Assembly (NCBI RefSeq): GCF_004745865.1
Contig: NZ_SRKZ01000004.1
Location: 186,001 to 250,000 of the forward strand
Reading direction: 5' to 3'
DNA length: 64,000 nucleotides
From: Hymenobacter wooponensis
Lineage (GTDB): Bacteria; Bacteroidota; Bacteroidia; Cytophagales; Hymenobacteraceae
Made by a program: the position numbers and the translations under genes. The notes under the pieces were generated by a model that saw nothing but the letters and a program-made list of their open reading frames with translations, ran no database searches and was not told the DNA's origin. Positions 36,775 through 43,997 of the stretch are shown piece by piece (position 1 is the first letter of the stretch; every line of letters starts with the position of its first letter).

Positions 36775-37242
36775 CTAGCTATTGAAATGGTAGAGGAAAG
36801 TAATAACGCCGGTATACGCCGGCTTTTTGCTGTCCTGTATTTCCAGCGTCACCTCAATGCGGGCCTTGGCAATGCCGCGCAGATCCTTTACCGAAAGCAG
36901 CTTAGCCCGCAGCCGCACTGCGCTTTCTACCGTAACGGCTTGGTTGAACCGCAGGCTCTCTATCTCATAGTTCACCTGCATTTTCAGGTTCTCGATGGAG
37001 ACAATCTGCGACCAGAGGTAGGGCAGCAGCGACACCGTGAGGTAGCCATGGGCGATAGTGGCCTGGAAGGGCGACTCCGTTTTGGCCCGCTCGGCGTCCA
37101 CGTGAATCCATTGATGATCAAGGGTGGCGTCGGCGAACTGGTTGATTTGCTGCTGCGTGATGGTGTAAAACTCCGAAACGCCCAGTTCTTGCCCTTCGTA
37201 CTGCTGAAGCTCGGCGAGGCTGCGGATGGTGAGGTTACTCAT
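36775..37242 (-). CDS. MaoC family (R)-specific enoyl-CoA hydratase
   Basis: A 155-residue hot-dog-fold hydratase. FADATLDHQWIHVDAERA carries the catalytic Asp and His motif (family pattern N/D-x4-H), and TIAHGYLTVSLLPYLW is the following helix with conserved Gly. The remaining strands end in ITFLYHFNS. Such proteins hydrate trans-2-enoyl-CoA and often act in fatty-acid or polyhydroxyalkanoate metabolism. It has no gene partner here; the downstream hairpin is shared with the ABC gene. Confidence 0.94.
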   Translation of the reverse strand: MSNLTIRSLAELQQYEGQELGVSEFYTITQQQINQFADATLDHQWIHVDAERAKTESPFQATIAHGYLTVSLLPYLWSQIVSIENLKMQVNYEIESLRFNQAVTVESAVRLRAKLLSVKDLRGIAKARIEVTLEIQDSKKPAYTGVITFLYHFNS

Positions 37243-37728
37243 GCGGATGAACAGATTGAAGCTGCTGGATGGGAGCAGCGGAAAGTGAACGAAGTAGTTG
37301 GCAGAAATTGAGCAGCAGAACCTGACGAACTGAACTGGTGGAATGGGGTGCCAAGTTAGAAAAAGCCCGGAAGGGAGTTGCTTTTGACCGACAGATTGTC
37401 AGCAGAAGCACCTGTTGATTCTGGCTATACTACACACTCAGTTCAGCACGTTACTGAGGCGTATAGCGTAGTTCAGCAGACTAAAGTTTACACCCAAAGC
37501 GTGCTATACTGCCCAAGCGTACCATTTGGAACGCATAGGCTATTAATTGTGTTTAACAAATACCAGCAGCACACTATAAGGCAGCAATAACCTACCGTAA
37601 AAAGCTTTGCACTACTGATTCAGGTTGCTGTCAACCCTCCCAATACATGCTCTCAACGGCAAAAAGACAGGCTTTGATTTCGGCAAGGTTATTGTCTTTT
37701 AGCTCTTACACTTCAACAGGACATTTTC
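37243..37728. other. Intergenic region, nothing recognised
   Basis: A 486-bp gap between divergent maoC and the metallopeptidase gene. It is more AT-rich than its neighbours. I see no RNA gene, repeat family member or exact TAnnTTTG box; both promoters should lie here. Confidence 0.4.
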
Positions 37729-38613
37729 ATGAAACGACTCCGTTTATATCGCCAAGTTGCGAGCTTACTGATGGTTCTGTGGCTGGCCGTTGGGTCGGCA
37801 TCAGCACAGTCGGCTACTAGCGGGCAGCGCGACGTGCTACGTGAAATTACCGACGTAGTAGGTCTCAAGCCGCGCTTTGAGCTACGCGCAACCACAGAAG
37901 TACAAAACGCCGCGGCTGTGGTATACGGCGGCAAGCGTTACCTCTTATACAACCCTCAATTTGTGGGAGCTGTGAACCGGGCTGGTCGTACTGACTGGGC
38001 AGGTATCAGCATTCTGGCCCACGAAATGGGTCACCACCTCAACGGCCATACGCTGAAGCCCGGTGGCTCTAACCCCACCGATGAGCTGGAAGCCGACGAG
38101 TTTTCGGGTTTTGTGCTGCGGAAGATGGGGGCTAGCCTGGCACAGGCGCAGGCAGCTATGGCTATCGTATCCGATGATGAGGCTTCTCCTACTCACCCGG
38201 GCCGGAGCACCCGTCTGACTTCTATTGGGGAAGGCTGGCAGCGCGCTAACCAGCAAATTGTGGCCAGCACCCGCGTACCAGCCCCTTCGGCTACCCCAGC
38301 GGTGCTAGCAAACCGCGCAACTGCTCCCGTGCGGACCGTGGCTACCTCCTCGTCGCCAGTGAGCATCCTGGGTAAGATTACCTTCCGCGACAACCCTAAC
38401 ATTCCGTACTACCTCACGAACCGCTTGAACGTGGTGAAGATTGATCCGGAGGAGCGCACGGCGCAAGTAGTTGGTCGTATTGCCCTTTCCGAGAGCATCA
38501 ACTACCCGTATGTGCTAGTGGATGGCCAACAGCGCCGCCTCTACATCAGCAAAACCGGGGGCATATTTGATAATTCAGGCCGTCAGGTGGCTATGCTTTC
38601 TGACCCTTCCTAA
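37729..38613 (+). CDS. Secreted zinc metallopeptidase-like protein
   Basis: A 294-residue exported protein. The signal peptide is MKRLRLYRQVASLL to GSASAQS. The zinc motif HEMGHH is at about 98-103, in ISILAHEMGHHLNGHTL, and a downstream ELEADEFSGFVLRK supplies the third ligand Glu, as in M48-like gluzincins. The peptidase part ends near residue 165; a Ser/Thr/Pro/Ala linker and a C-terminal 90-residue beta-rich domain (NPNIPYYLTNRLNVV, VDGQQRRLYISKTGG) follow. The target is unknown. It is monocistronic with a clear terminator. Confidence 0.88.
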   Translation: MKRLRLYRQVASLLMVLWLAVGSASAQSATSGQRDVLREITDVVGLKPRFELRATTEVQNAAAVVYGGKRYLLYNPQFVGAVNRAGRTDWAGISILAHEMGHHLNGHTLKPGGSNPTDELEADEFSGFVLRKMGASLAQAQAAMAIVSDDEASPTHPGRSTRLTSIGEGWQRANQQIVASTRVPAPSATPAVLANRATAPVRTVATSSSPVSILGKITFRDNPNIPYYLTNRLNVVKIDPEERTAQVVGRIALSESINYPYVLVDGQQRRLYISKTGGIFDNSGRQVAMLSDPS

Positions 38614-38637
38614 GCTGTAATTAGTTGCTTGACTTAC

Positions 38638-38674
38638 CTGCCTGCTTTCCTCGGAAGGCAGGCAGTTTTGTTTT
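38638..38674 (+). terminator. Terminator after the metallopeptidase gene
   Basis: CTGCCTGCTTTCC and GGAAGGCAGGCAG pair over 13 bp (one G-T) with a 2-nt gap, then TTTTGTTTT. Confidence 0.88.
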
Positions 38675-38804
38675 AGGCGGTGGCCTAGAGTGGAAGATTT
38701 CTTAAGGCCCAGCCATGAGCAAGATAGTTGGGCATAGATAACTGATTCAGCCCAGCAAATTGTGGGTGCATAGTAAGCTGAACTGGCCTAGCTAGCGTTG
38801 CTTT

Positions 38805-38818
38805 TTGTCAAATGACAA
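38805..38818. promoter_or_regulatory. Fnr-like operator, site 1
   Basis: TTGTCA-AA-TGACAA is a perfect dyad with the 5-4-5 geometry of Fnr-family sites (TTGTC-N4-GACAA). It is centred 41 bp before the ATG of the Crp/Fnr gene. The 29-bp surroundings match site 2 at 39431 except for four positions, two of which change together. Confidence 0.65.
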
Positions 38819-38852
38819 GTACTGTCCCACGTTGTTCCGGTAACTTGCCGGC

Positions 38853-39422
38853 ATGGATGATTTTTTAGCTTACCTGCTGCAGTTTGGTTCGCTCAACCAC
38901 CAGCAGCTCGACCTGATTGCCAGCAAAGCCACCCCGCTGTTTCTGCTTAAGGAGGCGTATTTTCTGGAAGCGGGGCAAGTAACCCGGCGCGTGGGATTTG
39001 TGCTGGAAGGGGTGCTGCGCATTTGCTATTACAACAACCAAGGGCAGGAAATCACCCGCAATTTTATCGATGAACTGCACCTGGCTACCGACCTCCGGGG
39101 TCTTGAATACGGCCTGACTTCCGCGGAGTACGTGCAGGCCGTGACTGATTGCCGATTACTGGTATTTACCAAGCGCGATTGGGATGAGCTGGGCAACACC
39201 ATTGTGGGGTGGCGCGATATTCTCCACCAAGTAACCACCAAGCACCTGCGGGAAAAGCTGGCCCGCATCAGCCCCCTAGTGTCGCAGGATGCTACTACCC
39301 GCTACCTAGAGTTTCTGGAAAACTACCCACAGCTAGCCAACCGCATTCCGCTGGCGCATCTGGCTTCCTTCCTGGGTATTACTCCATCGTCACTGAGCCG
39401 GATCCGCAAAAATATCCGCTGA
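38853..39422 (+). CDS. Crp/Fnr family transcriptional regulator
   Basis: A 189-residue regulator. The N-terminal beta barrel covers about 20-110 (EAGQVTRRVGFVLEGVLRIC and NNQGQEITRNFI), the dimer helix about 112-140 and the helix-turn-helix about 155-185 (IPLAHLASFLGITPSSLSRIR). No Cys cluster or clear cAMP pocket is visible, so the signal is unknown. An Fnr-like dyad lies upstream of the gene and a matching dyad precedes the SDR gene, 8 bp after this gene ends. Autoregulation plus control of the neighbour is therefore likely (inference). Confidence 0.92.
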   Translation: MDDFLAYLLQFGSLNHQQLDLIASKATPLFLLKEAYFLEAGQVTRRVGFVLEGVLRICYYNNQGQEITRNFIDELHLATDLRGLEYGLTSAEYVQAVTDCRLLVFTKRDWDELGNTIVGWRDILHQVTTKHLREKLARISPLVSQDATTRYLEFLENYPQLANRIPLAHLASFLGITPSSLSRIRKNIR

Positions 39423-39430
39423 AGCGCTTT

Positions 39431-39444
39431 TTGCCAAATGGCAA
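39431..39444. promoter_or_regulatory. Fnr-like operator, site 2
   Basis: TTGCCA-AA-TGGCAA has the same geometry as site 1, with T:A in each arm replaced by C:G, so symmetry is kept. It is centred about 63 bp before the SDR start. A GACCTTTG -7-like box at 39468-39475 would put the site near -44, close to the class II activation position. Confidence 0.65.
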
Positions 39445-39500
39445 GTGCTGGCCATAGCAAGCGAGGGACCTTTGCAGAGCAAACTAACTCGCTTTCGATC

Positions 39501-40238
39501 ATGAAAACCGTTCTTATTACGGGCGCCAATAAGGGCATCGGCCTTGAAACCGCCCGCCAGCTCGCCCAGCAAGGGTACCACGTATTTATCGGCAGCCGCG
39601 ACCAGGCCAGTGGCCAGCAGGCCGCCGAGCAACTCCGGGCCGAAGGCCTTGCCGCAGTAGAAGCCGTTCAGCTCGACGTGCGTAGCGACGACTCGGTGCA
39701 GGCCGCCCGGGCCGCAATTGGTCAGAAAACGGTAGTGCTCGATGCCCTCGTTAACAACGCTGCTATTACCGGCGGGCTACCGCAAACGGCTCTGGGTACT
39801 AGTGTGGCCGCGTTTCAAGATGTATTCGATACGAACCTGTTCGGGGTGGCGCGGGTCACGCAGGCCTTTATTGACCTGCTGCGGCACTCGCCCGAGCCAA
39901 GAATCGTGAATGTGGGTTCGAGCGGAGCTTCGCTGACCTTACACAGCGACCCGAGCTGGAAATACTACAACCACAAGGGGGCTGTGTACCCCGCCTCGAA
40001 GGCGGCGCTGCACATGTACACCATCGTACTGGCCTACGAGCTGCGCGATACTGCCTTCCAGGTTAACGCCGTAGACCCCGGCTTCACCGCCACCGACCTG
40101 AACAACCACCGCGGCACCGGCACCGTGGAAGACGCCGCCGCCCGCATTGCTAAGTACGTGCTGACAGGGCCGGAGGGCCCCACGGGCAAGTTCATTAGCG
40201 AAGAGCACAACCCAATCACGGGTGAAATTCCCTGGTAA
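39501..40238 (+). CDS. Short-chain dehydrogenase/reductase
   Basis: A 245-residue NAD(P)-dependent oxidoreductase. The ATG at 39501 gives MKTVLITGANKGIGLETARQ, the cofactor-binding start (TGxxxGxG); the frame extends 21 codons upstream over the operator and is not used. LVNNAAIT, the catalytic Ser in VNVGSSGASLTL, and YPASKAALHMYT (Tyr-x3-Lys) are present, and VDPGFTATDL follows. It resembles plant/animal carbonyl-reductase-like SDRs. It is probably controlled by the Crp/Fnr protein encoded just upstream. Confidence 0.95.
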   Translation: MKTVLITGANKGIGLETARQLAQQGYHVFIGSRDQASGQQAAEQLRAEGLAAVEAVQLDVRSDDSVQAARAAIGQKTVVLDALVNNAAITGGLPQTALGTSVAAFQDVFDTNLFGVARVTQAFIDLLRHSPEPRIVNVGSSGASLTLHSDPSWKYYNHKGAVYPASKAALHMYTIVLAYELRDTAFQVNAVDPGFTATDLNNHRGTGTVEDAAARIAKYVLTGPEGPTGKFISEEHNPITGEIPW

Positions 40239-40405
40239 GCTAGCCCCTCCCAACCTAAAACACCACGAGGCGGCATGAGTCCGGCTAGCTAGTATCCGCT
40301 GGGCACAGCCTATGCTACCAAGAAGTATTAGCTGGCCATTTGCCGATTTACGGACACTAGTTGCACGTACGCGCAACCACCTGATGCCAATAGGCACGAG
40401 ATACA

Positions 40406-41353
40406 ATGAAAGCAGTACAGTTTATAGAGCACGGCGAGGCCGACGTATTACAGTTAGTTGACTTGCCCATGCCCCGACCTGAGGCTGGAGAAGTACTGAT
40501 CAAAGTGGCCGCTGCCGGCGTAAACTACGCCGACATCTGGCAGCGTAAAGGCACCTCGCCTAGGCCACTTCCCCTCCCCTACGTGCCGGGCTATGAGGTA
40601 GCAGGCACCATCGAAAGCACTGGCGACGGAGTCACGAGTGTATCCGTTGGGCAGCGGGTAATGGCTTGGCTGCCTAGTGGTGGCTACGCCGAATATGCCG
40701 TGGCCCCAGCCGCCCAAACAATTCCCTTACCAGCTGAGCTTAGTGAGGCTGAGGCCACAGCCTTGTTGTCGCAGGGGCCTACAGCCGTAGGCCTGCTCAA
40801 CACCGGAAACTACGCGTCAGTGCTGGTGCTGGCGGCCACCGGGGGCGTGGGCTCCCTGCTGGTGCAGGTAGCCAAAAACCGAGGCATGCGCGTAATTGCC
40901 GCAGTTGGCAGCGCCACGAAAAAGACCGCCGCCCTCGCCAACGGTGCCGACGCAGCAGTAACCTACGCCGATACCGACTGGGTGCAGCAGGTACGCACGG
41001 CCACGGATGGCTGGGGCGTGGCGGCCTCCTTTGATGCTGTGGGCGGCGAGGTGGGAGCCCAAGCGCTGCAGGCGCTCAGCCCCGGCGGCACCGCGGTGAT
41101 TTATGGCGCCGCCAGTGGCGAACCAACCCGGCTAGAGGCCCAGCAACTGATGCAGCAAGCGCAGGCTGTGCGCGGCTACTCGGTATTTGCCGAGATGAGC
41201 AAAATCAGGCAGTACACTGATGAGCTGCTTGATTACTACAAGGCGGGCAAACTGAAGTTGGTAGTTCAGATGTACCCCATCAGCGCCGTACAAACCGCGC
41301 AGCACGACCTAGAATTTCGCCGGACACAAGGCAAAGTGGTATTACTATTTTAA
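40406..41353 (+). CDS. Quinone oxidoreductase (medium-chain, zinc-free)
   Basis: A 315-residue NADPH:quinone-reductase-type enzyme. The N-terminal GroES-like domain has PEAGEVLIKVAAAGVNYADI and PYVPGYEVAGTIEST; the Rossmann domain has VLVLAATGGVGSLLVQVAKNRG (the AxxGGVG nucleotide motif) and VAASFDAVGGEV. The Cys/His zinc ligands of alcohol dehydrogenases are absent, as in Qor/zeta-crystallin. It lies 168 bp after the SDR gene on the same strand and may belong to the same response. Confidence 0.94.
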   Translation: MKAVQFIEHGEADVLQLVDLPMPRPEAGEVLIKVAAAGVNYADIWQRKGTSPRPLPLPYVPGYEVAGTIESTGDGVTSVSVGQRVMAWLPSGGYAEYAVAPAAQTIPLPAELSEAEATALLSQGPTAVGLLNTGNYASVLVLAATGGVGSLLVQVAKNRGMRVIAAVGSATKKTAALANGADAAVTYADTDWVQQVRTATDGWGVAASFDAVGGEVGAQALQALSPGGTAVIYGAASGEPTRLEAQQLMQQAQAVRGYSVFAEMSKIRQYTDELLDYYKAGKLKLVVQMYPISAVQTAQHDLEFRRTQGKVVLLF

Positions 41354-41392
41354 ATAAGTGCTTCCCGCAATTTCATGCTCTTGGCAGGGCTT

Positions 41393-41710
41393 TTACGGCC
41401 GCACCAACACTTCATCTACCAGCGCCACATAAAGCTCTAGCACCGACAAGTACATAAAACTGTAGTGCAGTTGTAGCCAGTTGTACACTAGCCTCTTGCG
41501 CCAAACCGGCAACATCCCCGCTAGCAACGTTGCCGCACTAAGGATAGCCGCCACGTGAAAAATGCCAAAGCCATTATACTGCCGGTAAATAGCAAAGGAG
41601 GTAGTCAGCATTACCGCTAGGCCACCTACGTAGGCGTATCCAAGTTGCCGGTGGCGCTGCCCCCTTTTTGGCAGTGCCAGTACCGCAGTGCCCAATAATA
41701 AAGGAACCAC
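41393..41710 (-). CDS. DUF2306-like membrane protein, start unclear
   Basis: The 105 residues from GTG at 41710 include about four membrane segments and match the core of DUF2306 proteins (PKRGQRHRQLGYAYVGGL, then TSFAIYRQYNGFGIFHVA, and LVYNWLQLHYSFMYLSVLELY). The reading frame continues upstream with HLLAAVVPLLLG, which is also family-like, but meets a stop near 41806 without any ATG. The gene therefore uses a non-ATG start or has lost its 5' end. Function unknown. Confidence 0.6.
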   Translation of the reverse strand: MVPLLLGTAVLALPKRGQRHRQLGYAYVGGLAVMLTTSFAIYRQYNGFGIFHVAAILSAATLLAGMLPVWRKRLVYNWLQLHYSFMYLSVLELYVALVDEVLVRP

Positions 41711-41911
41711 GGCAGCCAGCAGGTGTATCCCTCCCCAGGTACATAACCAAGGTGCGGCATGTAGGGTACTATTCTGGCGTCGAGGGCTACGTGGCGCGAA
41801 TTAGCCTTACGTAACCACAACCAGGTACGTAGTGCAAAGGCTGAGTTAGCTCGTCTCTAGCGAGGTACATTAGTCGGCTATGTACCTTCGGGCTTCACTT
41901 GGCATTCCCTT

Positions 41912-42814
41912 ATGGCTTCTTATCCTTTCTTATTGGTTGATGCTTTCACAGATGTGGCGCTGGGCGGCAACCCGTGCGCTGTGGTGCTAGACGCAGATGG
42001 GCTTACCGACGAGCAAATGCAGCGCCTGGCCCGGGAGTTTAATCAGTCGGAAACCGCGTTTGTGCGCCGCTCCGAAGTGGCGGAGTTTGCGGTGCGCTAC
42101 TTCACACCCGCCGAAGAAATTCCGTTGGCCGGTCATCCTACCATTGCCACCATCACGGCCCTACTTCACGCGGGCCGGCTGGCTCGGCCGACCAATCAGC
42201 TGCTCACGCTGCAGCTGGAGTTGCTGCACGGCCCCATTCGGATTGATGTGCTGCCCCCGGCTACTCCGAGTGGCCTAGCGCAAGTAATCATGACGCAGCG
42301 CAAGCCGGTGTTCGGGCAGCTCCACGATCCGGCCGTGGTGTTGCCCCTCTTCGGTCTCACGCCTGAGGATGTGCTGCCCGGCGCTCCGGTGCAAACGGTA
42401 AGCACGGGCACGCCCCAGCTCATGATTCTGCTGCGCGATGCTGCTACGCTTCGCCGCGCCTATCTCCCCGATCCAGCTGCGTTAGATGCTTACCGCGCCA
42501 GCTCCGACTTCTTCAGCCCCCACCTCTTCTGCCTGGAAGGAGTCACCGCGGCCGGCCAAACCTTCGCTCGCCACTTCTGCACGCCGCCTGATATTGCCGA
42601 GGACCCCGTGACGGGCTCGGCCACTGGCGGTATGGCGGCGTATCTGTGGCATTACGGGCACTTATCGGGGCCAAACTTTGTAGCTGAACAGGGCCACTGG
42701 CTGGGCCGCCCCGGCACCGTGCAGGTTTCGGTAATGGGCCCACCCGAGGCCATGGAGGCCGTGCAGATTGGCGGTACCGGCGTGGTGGTGGTAGAGGGCA
42801 AGTTGTCGCTCTAG
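41912..42814 (+). CDS. PhzF family isomerase
   Basis: A 300-residue protein with the two-lobed diaminopimelate-epimerase-like fold of PhzF. Family motifs are VDAFTDVALGGNPCAVVLDA at the start, the catalytic Glu in FNQSETAFV (about 45), FTPAEEIPLAGHPTIA and the C-terminal half motif EDPVTGSATGGMAAYL. Phenazine synthesis is unlikely because no other phz gene is present; most PhzF homologues have unknown substrates. It is read away from the DUF2306 gene and 60 bp before fpg. Confidence 0.95.
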   Translation: MASYPFLLVDAFTDVALGGNPCAVVLDADGLTDEQMQRLAREFNQSETAFVRRSEVAEFAVRYFTPAEEIPLAGHPTIATITALLHAGRLARPTNQLLTLQLELLHGPIRIDVLPPATPSGLAQVIMTQRKPVFGQLHDPAVVLPLFGLTPEDVLPGAPVQTVSTGTPQLMILLRDAATLRRAYLPDPAALDAYRASSDFFSPHLFCLEGVTAAGQTFARHFCTPPDIAEDPVTGSATGGMAAYLWHYGHLSGPNFVAEQGHWLGRPGTVQVSVMGPPEAMEAVQIGGTGVVVVEGKLSL

Positions 42815-42874
42815 GCCACCTCGGTTGGCACTTCGCCGTATTGTCAGGGCCCCGCTTCTCACGCAGATTTTGTT

Positions 42875-43696
42875 ATGCCCGAATTACCCGAAGTAGAAAC
42901 CTACCGCCGCTTTATTGATGAACTGGTGGTGGGCCAGACCATTGTTGCCTTTGAAGTAAAAGATGCGCACGTGCTGGCCACCAGCGAAGACCTGCTCCGC
43001 CACGCAGTAGTGGGGAGCCGGGTAACCGGCACGCGCCGTCTCGGCAAAAATTGCTTCCTGGAGCTGAGTACCGGCCAGGTGCTGGTACTACACTTTGGAA
43101 TGACCGGCGACGTGGGCGCCTACCGCGACGAGCACGATGCCCCCCGCTTCACCCGCGTGGCCCTGCACCTCGACACAGGCCTGCGAGTGGCTTTTGTAGA
43201 TCCGCGCAAGTTCGGTCGCATCCGGCTGGCGGAAAGCGTAGAGGCCTACCAGAAAGCCAAGAAGATCGGCCCCGATGCCCTGAACATCACTACTGAGCAG
43301 CTCAAGGCCAAGCTAAGCCACCGCAAAACCCTCATCAAGCCCCTGCTGCTCGACCAAAGCATCACGGCGGGCCTCGGTAACTGGATTGTGGATGAGGTCT
43401 TGTTTCAGGCGAAGATTCACCCGGAGCGCATCGCCAACACACTCACCGACGCTGAGTTCGAGGCTCTTCACGAGGCAATTCAGCTGGTCCTGACTACAGC
43501 CATCAAGCACGAGGCCACCTACCGGCACTTCCCCGCCAGCTTCCTCATTCACGCCCGCGAGTGGGATGACTCCGCCACGCCCGGCTCCGACAAGCACCAG
43601 TTCTGCCCCCGCCACCCCGACACGGGCATCGACAAGAACTACGTGGGCGGCCGCGCTACCTACACCTGCCCCGTATGCCAACCCGCGGCGCAGTAA
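42875..43696 (+). CDS. mutM: Formamidopyrimidine-DNA glycosylase family protein
   Basis: A 273-residue base-excision repair enzyme that removes oxidised purines and nicks the abasic site. The mature N-terminus PELPEVE supplies Pro-1 and Glu-2, Lys in RRLGKNC (about 58) matches the conserved lysine, and HFGMTGDV, FVDPRKFGRI and ITAGLGNWIVDEVLF (H2TH) are present. The C-terminal zinc finger is FCPRHP...TCPVC: three Cys and a His where most Fpg proteins have four Cys. GGRATY holds the DNA-binding Arg. It may be an Fpg or the Nei-like bacterial branch. Confidence 0.93.
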   Translation: MPELPEVETYRRFIDELVVGQTIVAFEVKDAHVLATSEDLLRHAVVGSRVTGTRRLGKNCFLELSTGQVLVLHFGMTGDVGAYRDEHDAPRFTRVALHLDTGLRVAFVDPRKFGRIRLAESVEAYQKAKKIGPDALNITTEQLKAKLSHRKTLIKPLLLDQSITAGLGNWIVDEVLFQAKIHPERIANTLTDAEFEALHEAIQLVLTTAIKHEATYRHFPASFLIHAREWDDSATPGSDKHQFCPRHPDTGIDKNYVGGRATYTCPVCQPAAQ

Positions 43697-43740
43697 GGCT
43701 CAGTTATGGCTGTTCGTTAGGGAGTGAACGAGAAGCCAAC

Positions 43741-43847
43741 GGGAGACCCCACCCCCGTCCCGTCCCCTCCAGGAGAGGGGTGCGTTTTAACATAACTGTC
43801 GTCTGGCCCCCTCTCCCGGAGGGGAGGGGACGGGGGTGGGGTCTCCC
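43741..43847. repeat. GC-rich inverted repeat
   Basis: Arms of 30 bp (43741-43770 and 43818-43847, one mismatch) begin GGGAGACCCCACCCCCG. The loop is 47 nt. It sits between the converging fpg and CBS-protein genes, immediately before another inverted repeat, and has no copy elsewhere in the window. Together the two repeats fill the 301-bp gap. Confidence 0.85.
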
Positions 43848-43871
43848 TGCACGGATGCAAGAAAACCACCA

Positions 43872-43980
43872 AAACACGTCATCCTGAGCGGAGCGAAGGA
43901 TCTTACCACGCATGAACGACTGGCCTAGCGCCTTTTTCTGACGTGAGAAGATTCTTCGCTCCGCTCAGGATGACGTGTTT
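43872..43980. repeat. Dispersed inverted repeat (copy A)
   Basis: Arms of about 32 bp (43872-43903, 43949-43980) begin AAACACGTCATCCTGAGCGG and continue with AGCGAAGGATCT, with a few mismatches. The loop contains TGAACGACTGGCCTAG at 43913-43928. That core recurs in copies B and C. Confidence 0.88.
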
Positions 43981-43997
43981 TCAGTGTGCACTTGTGC

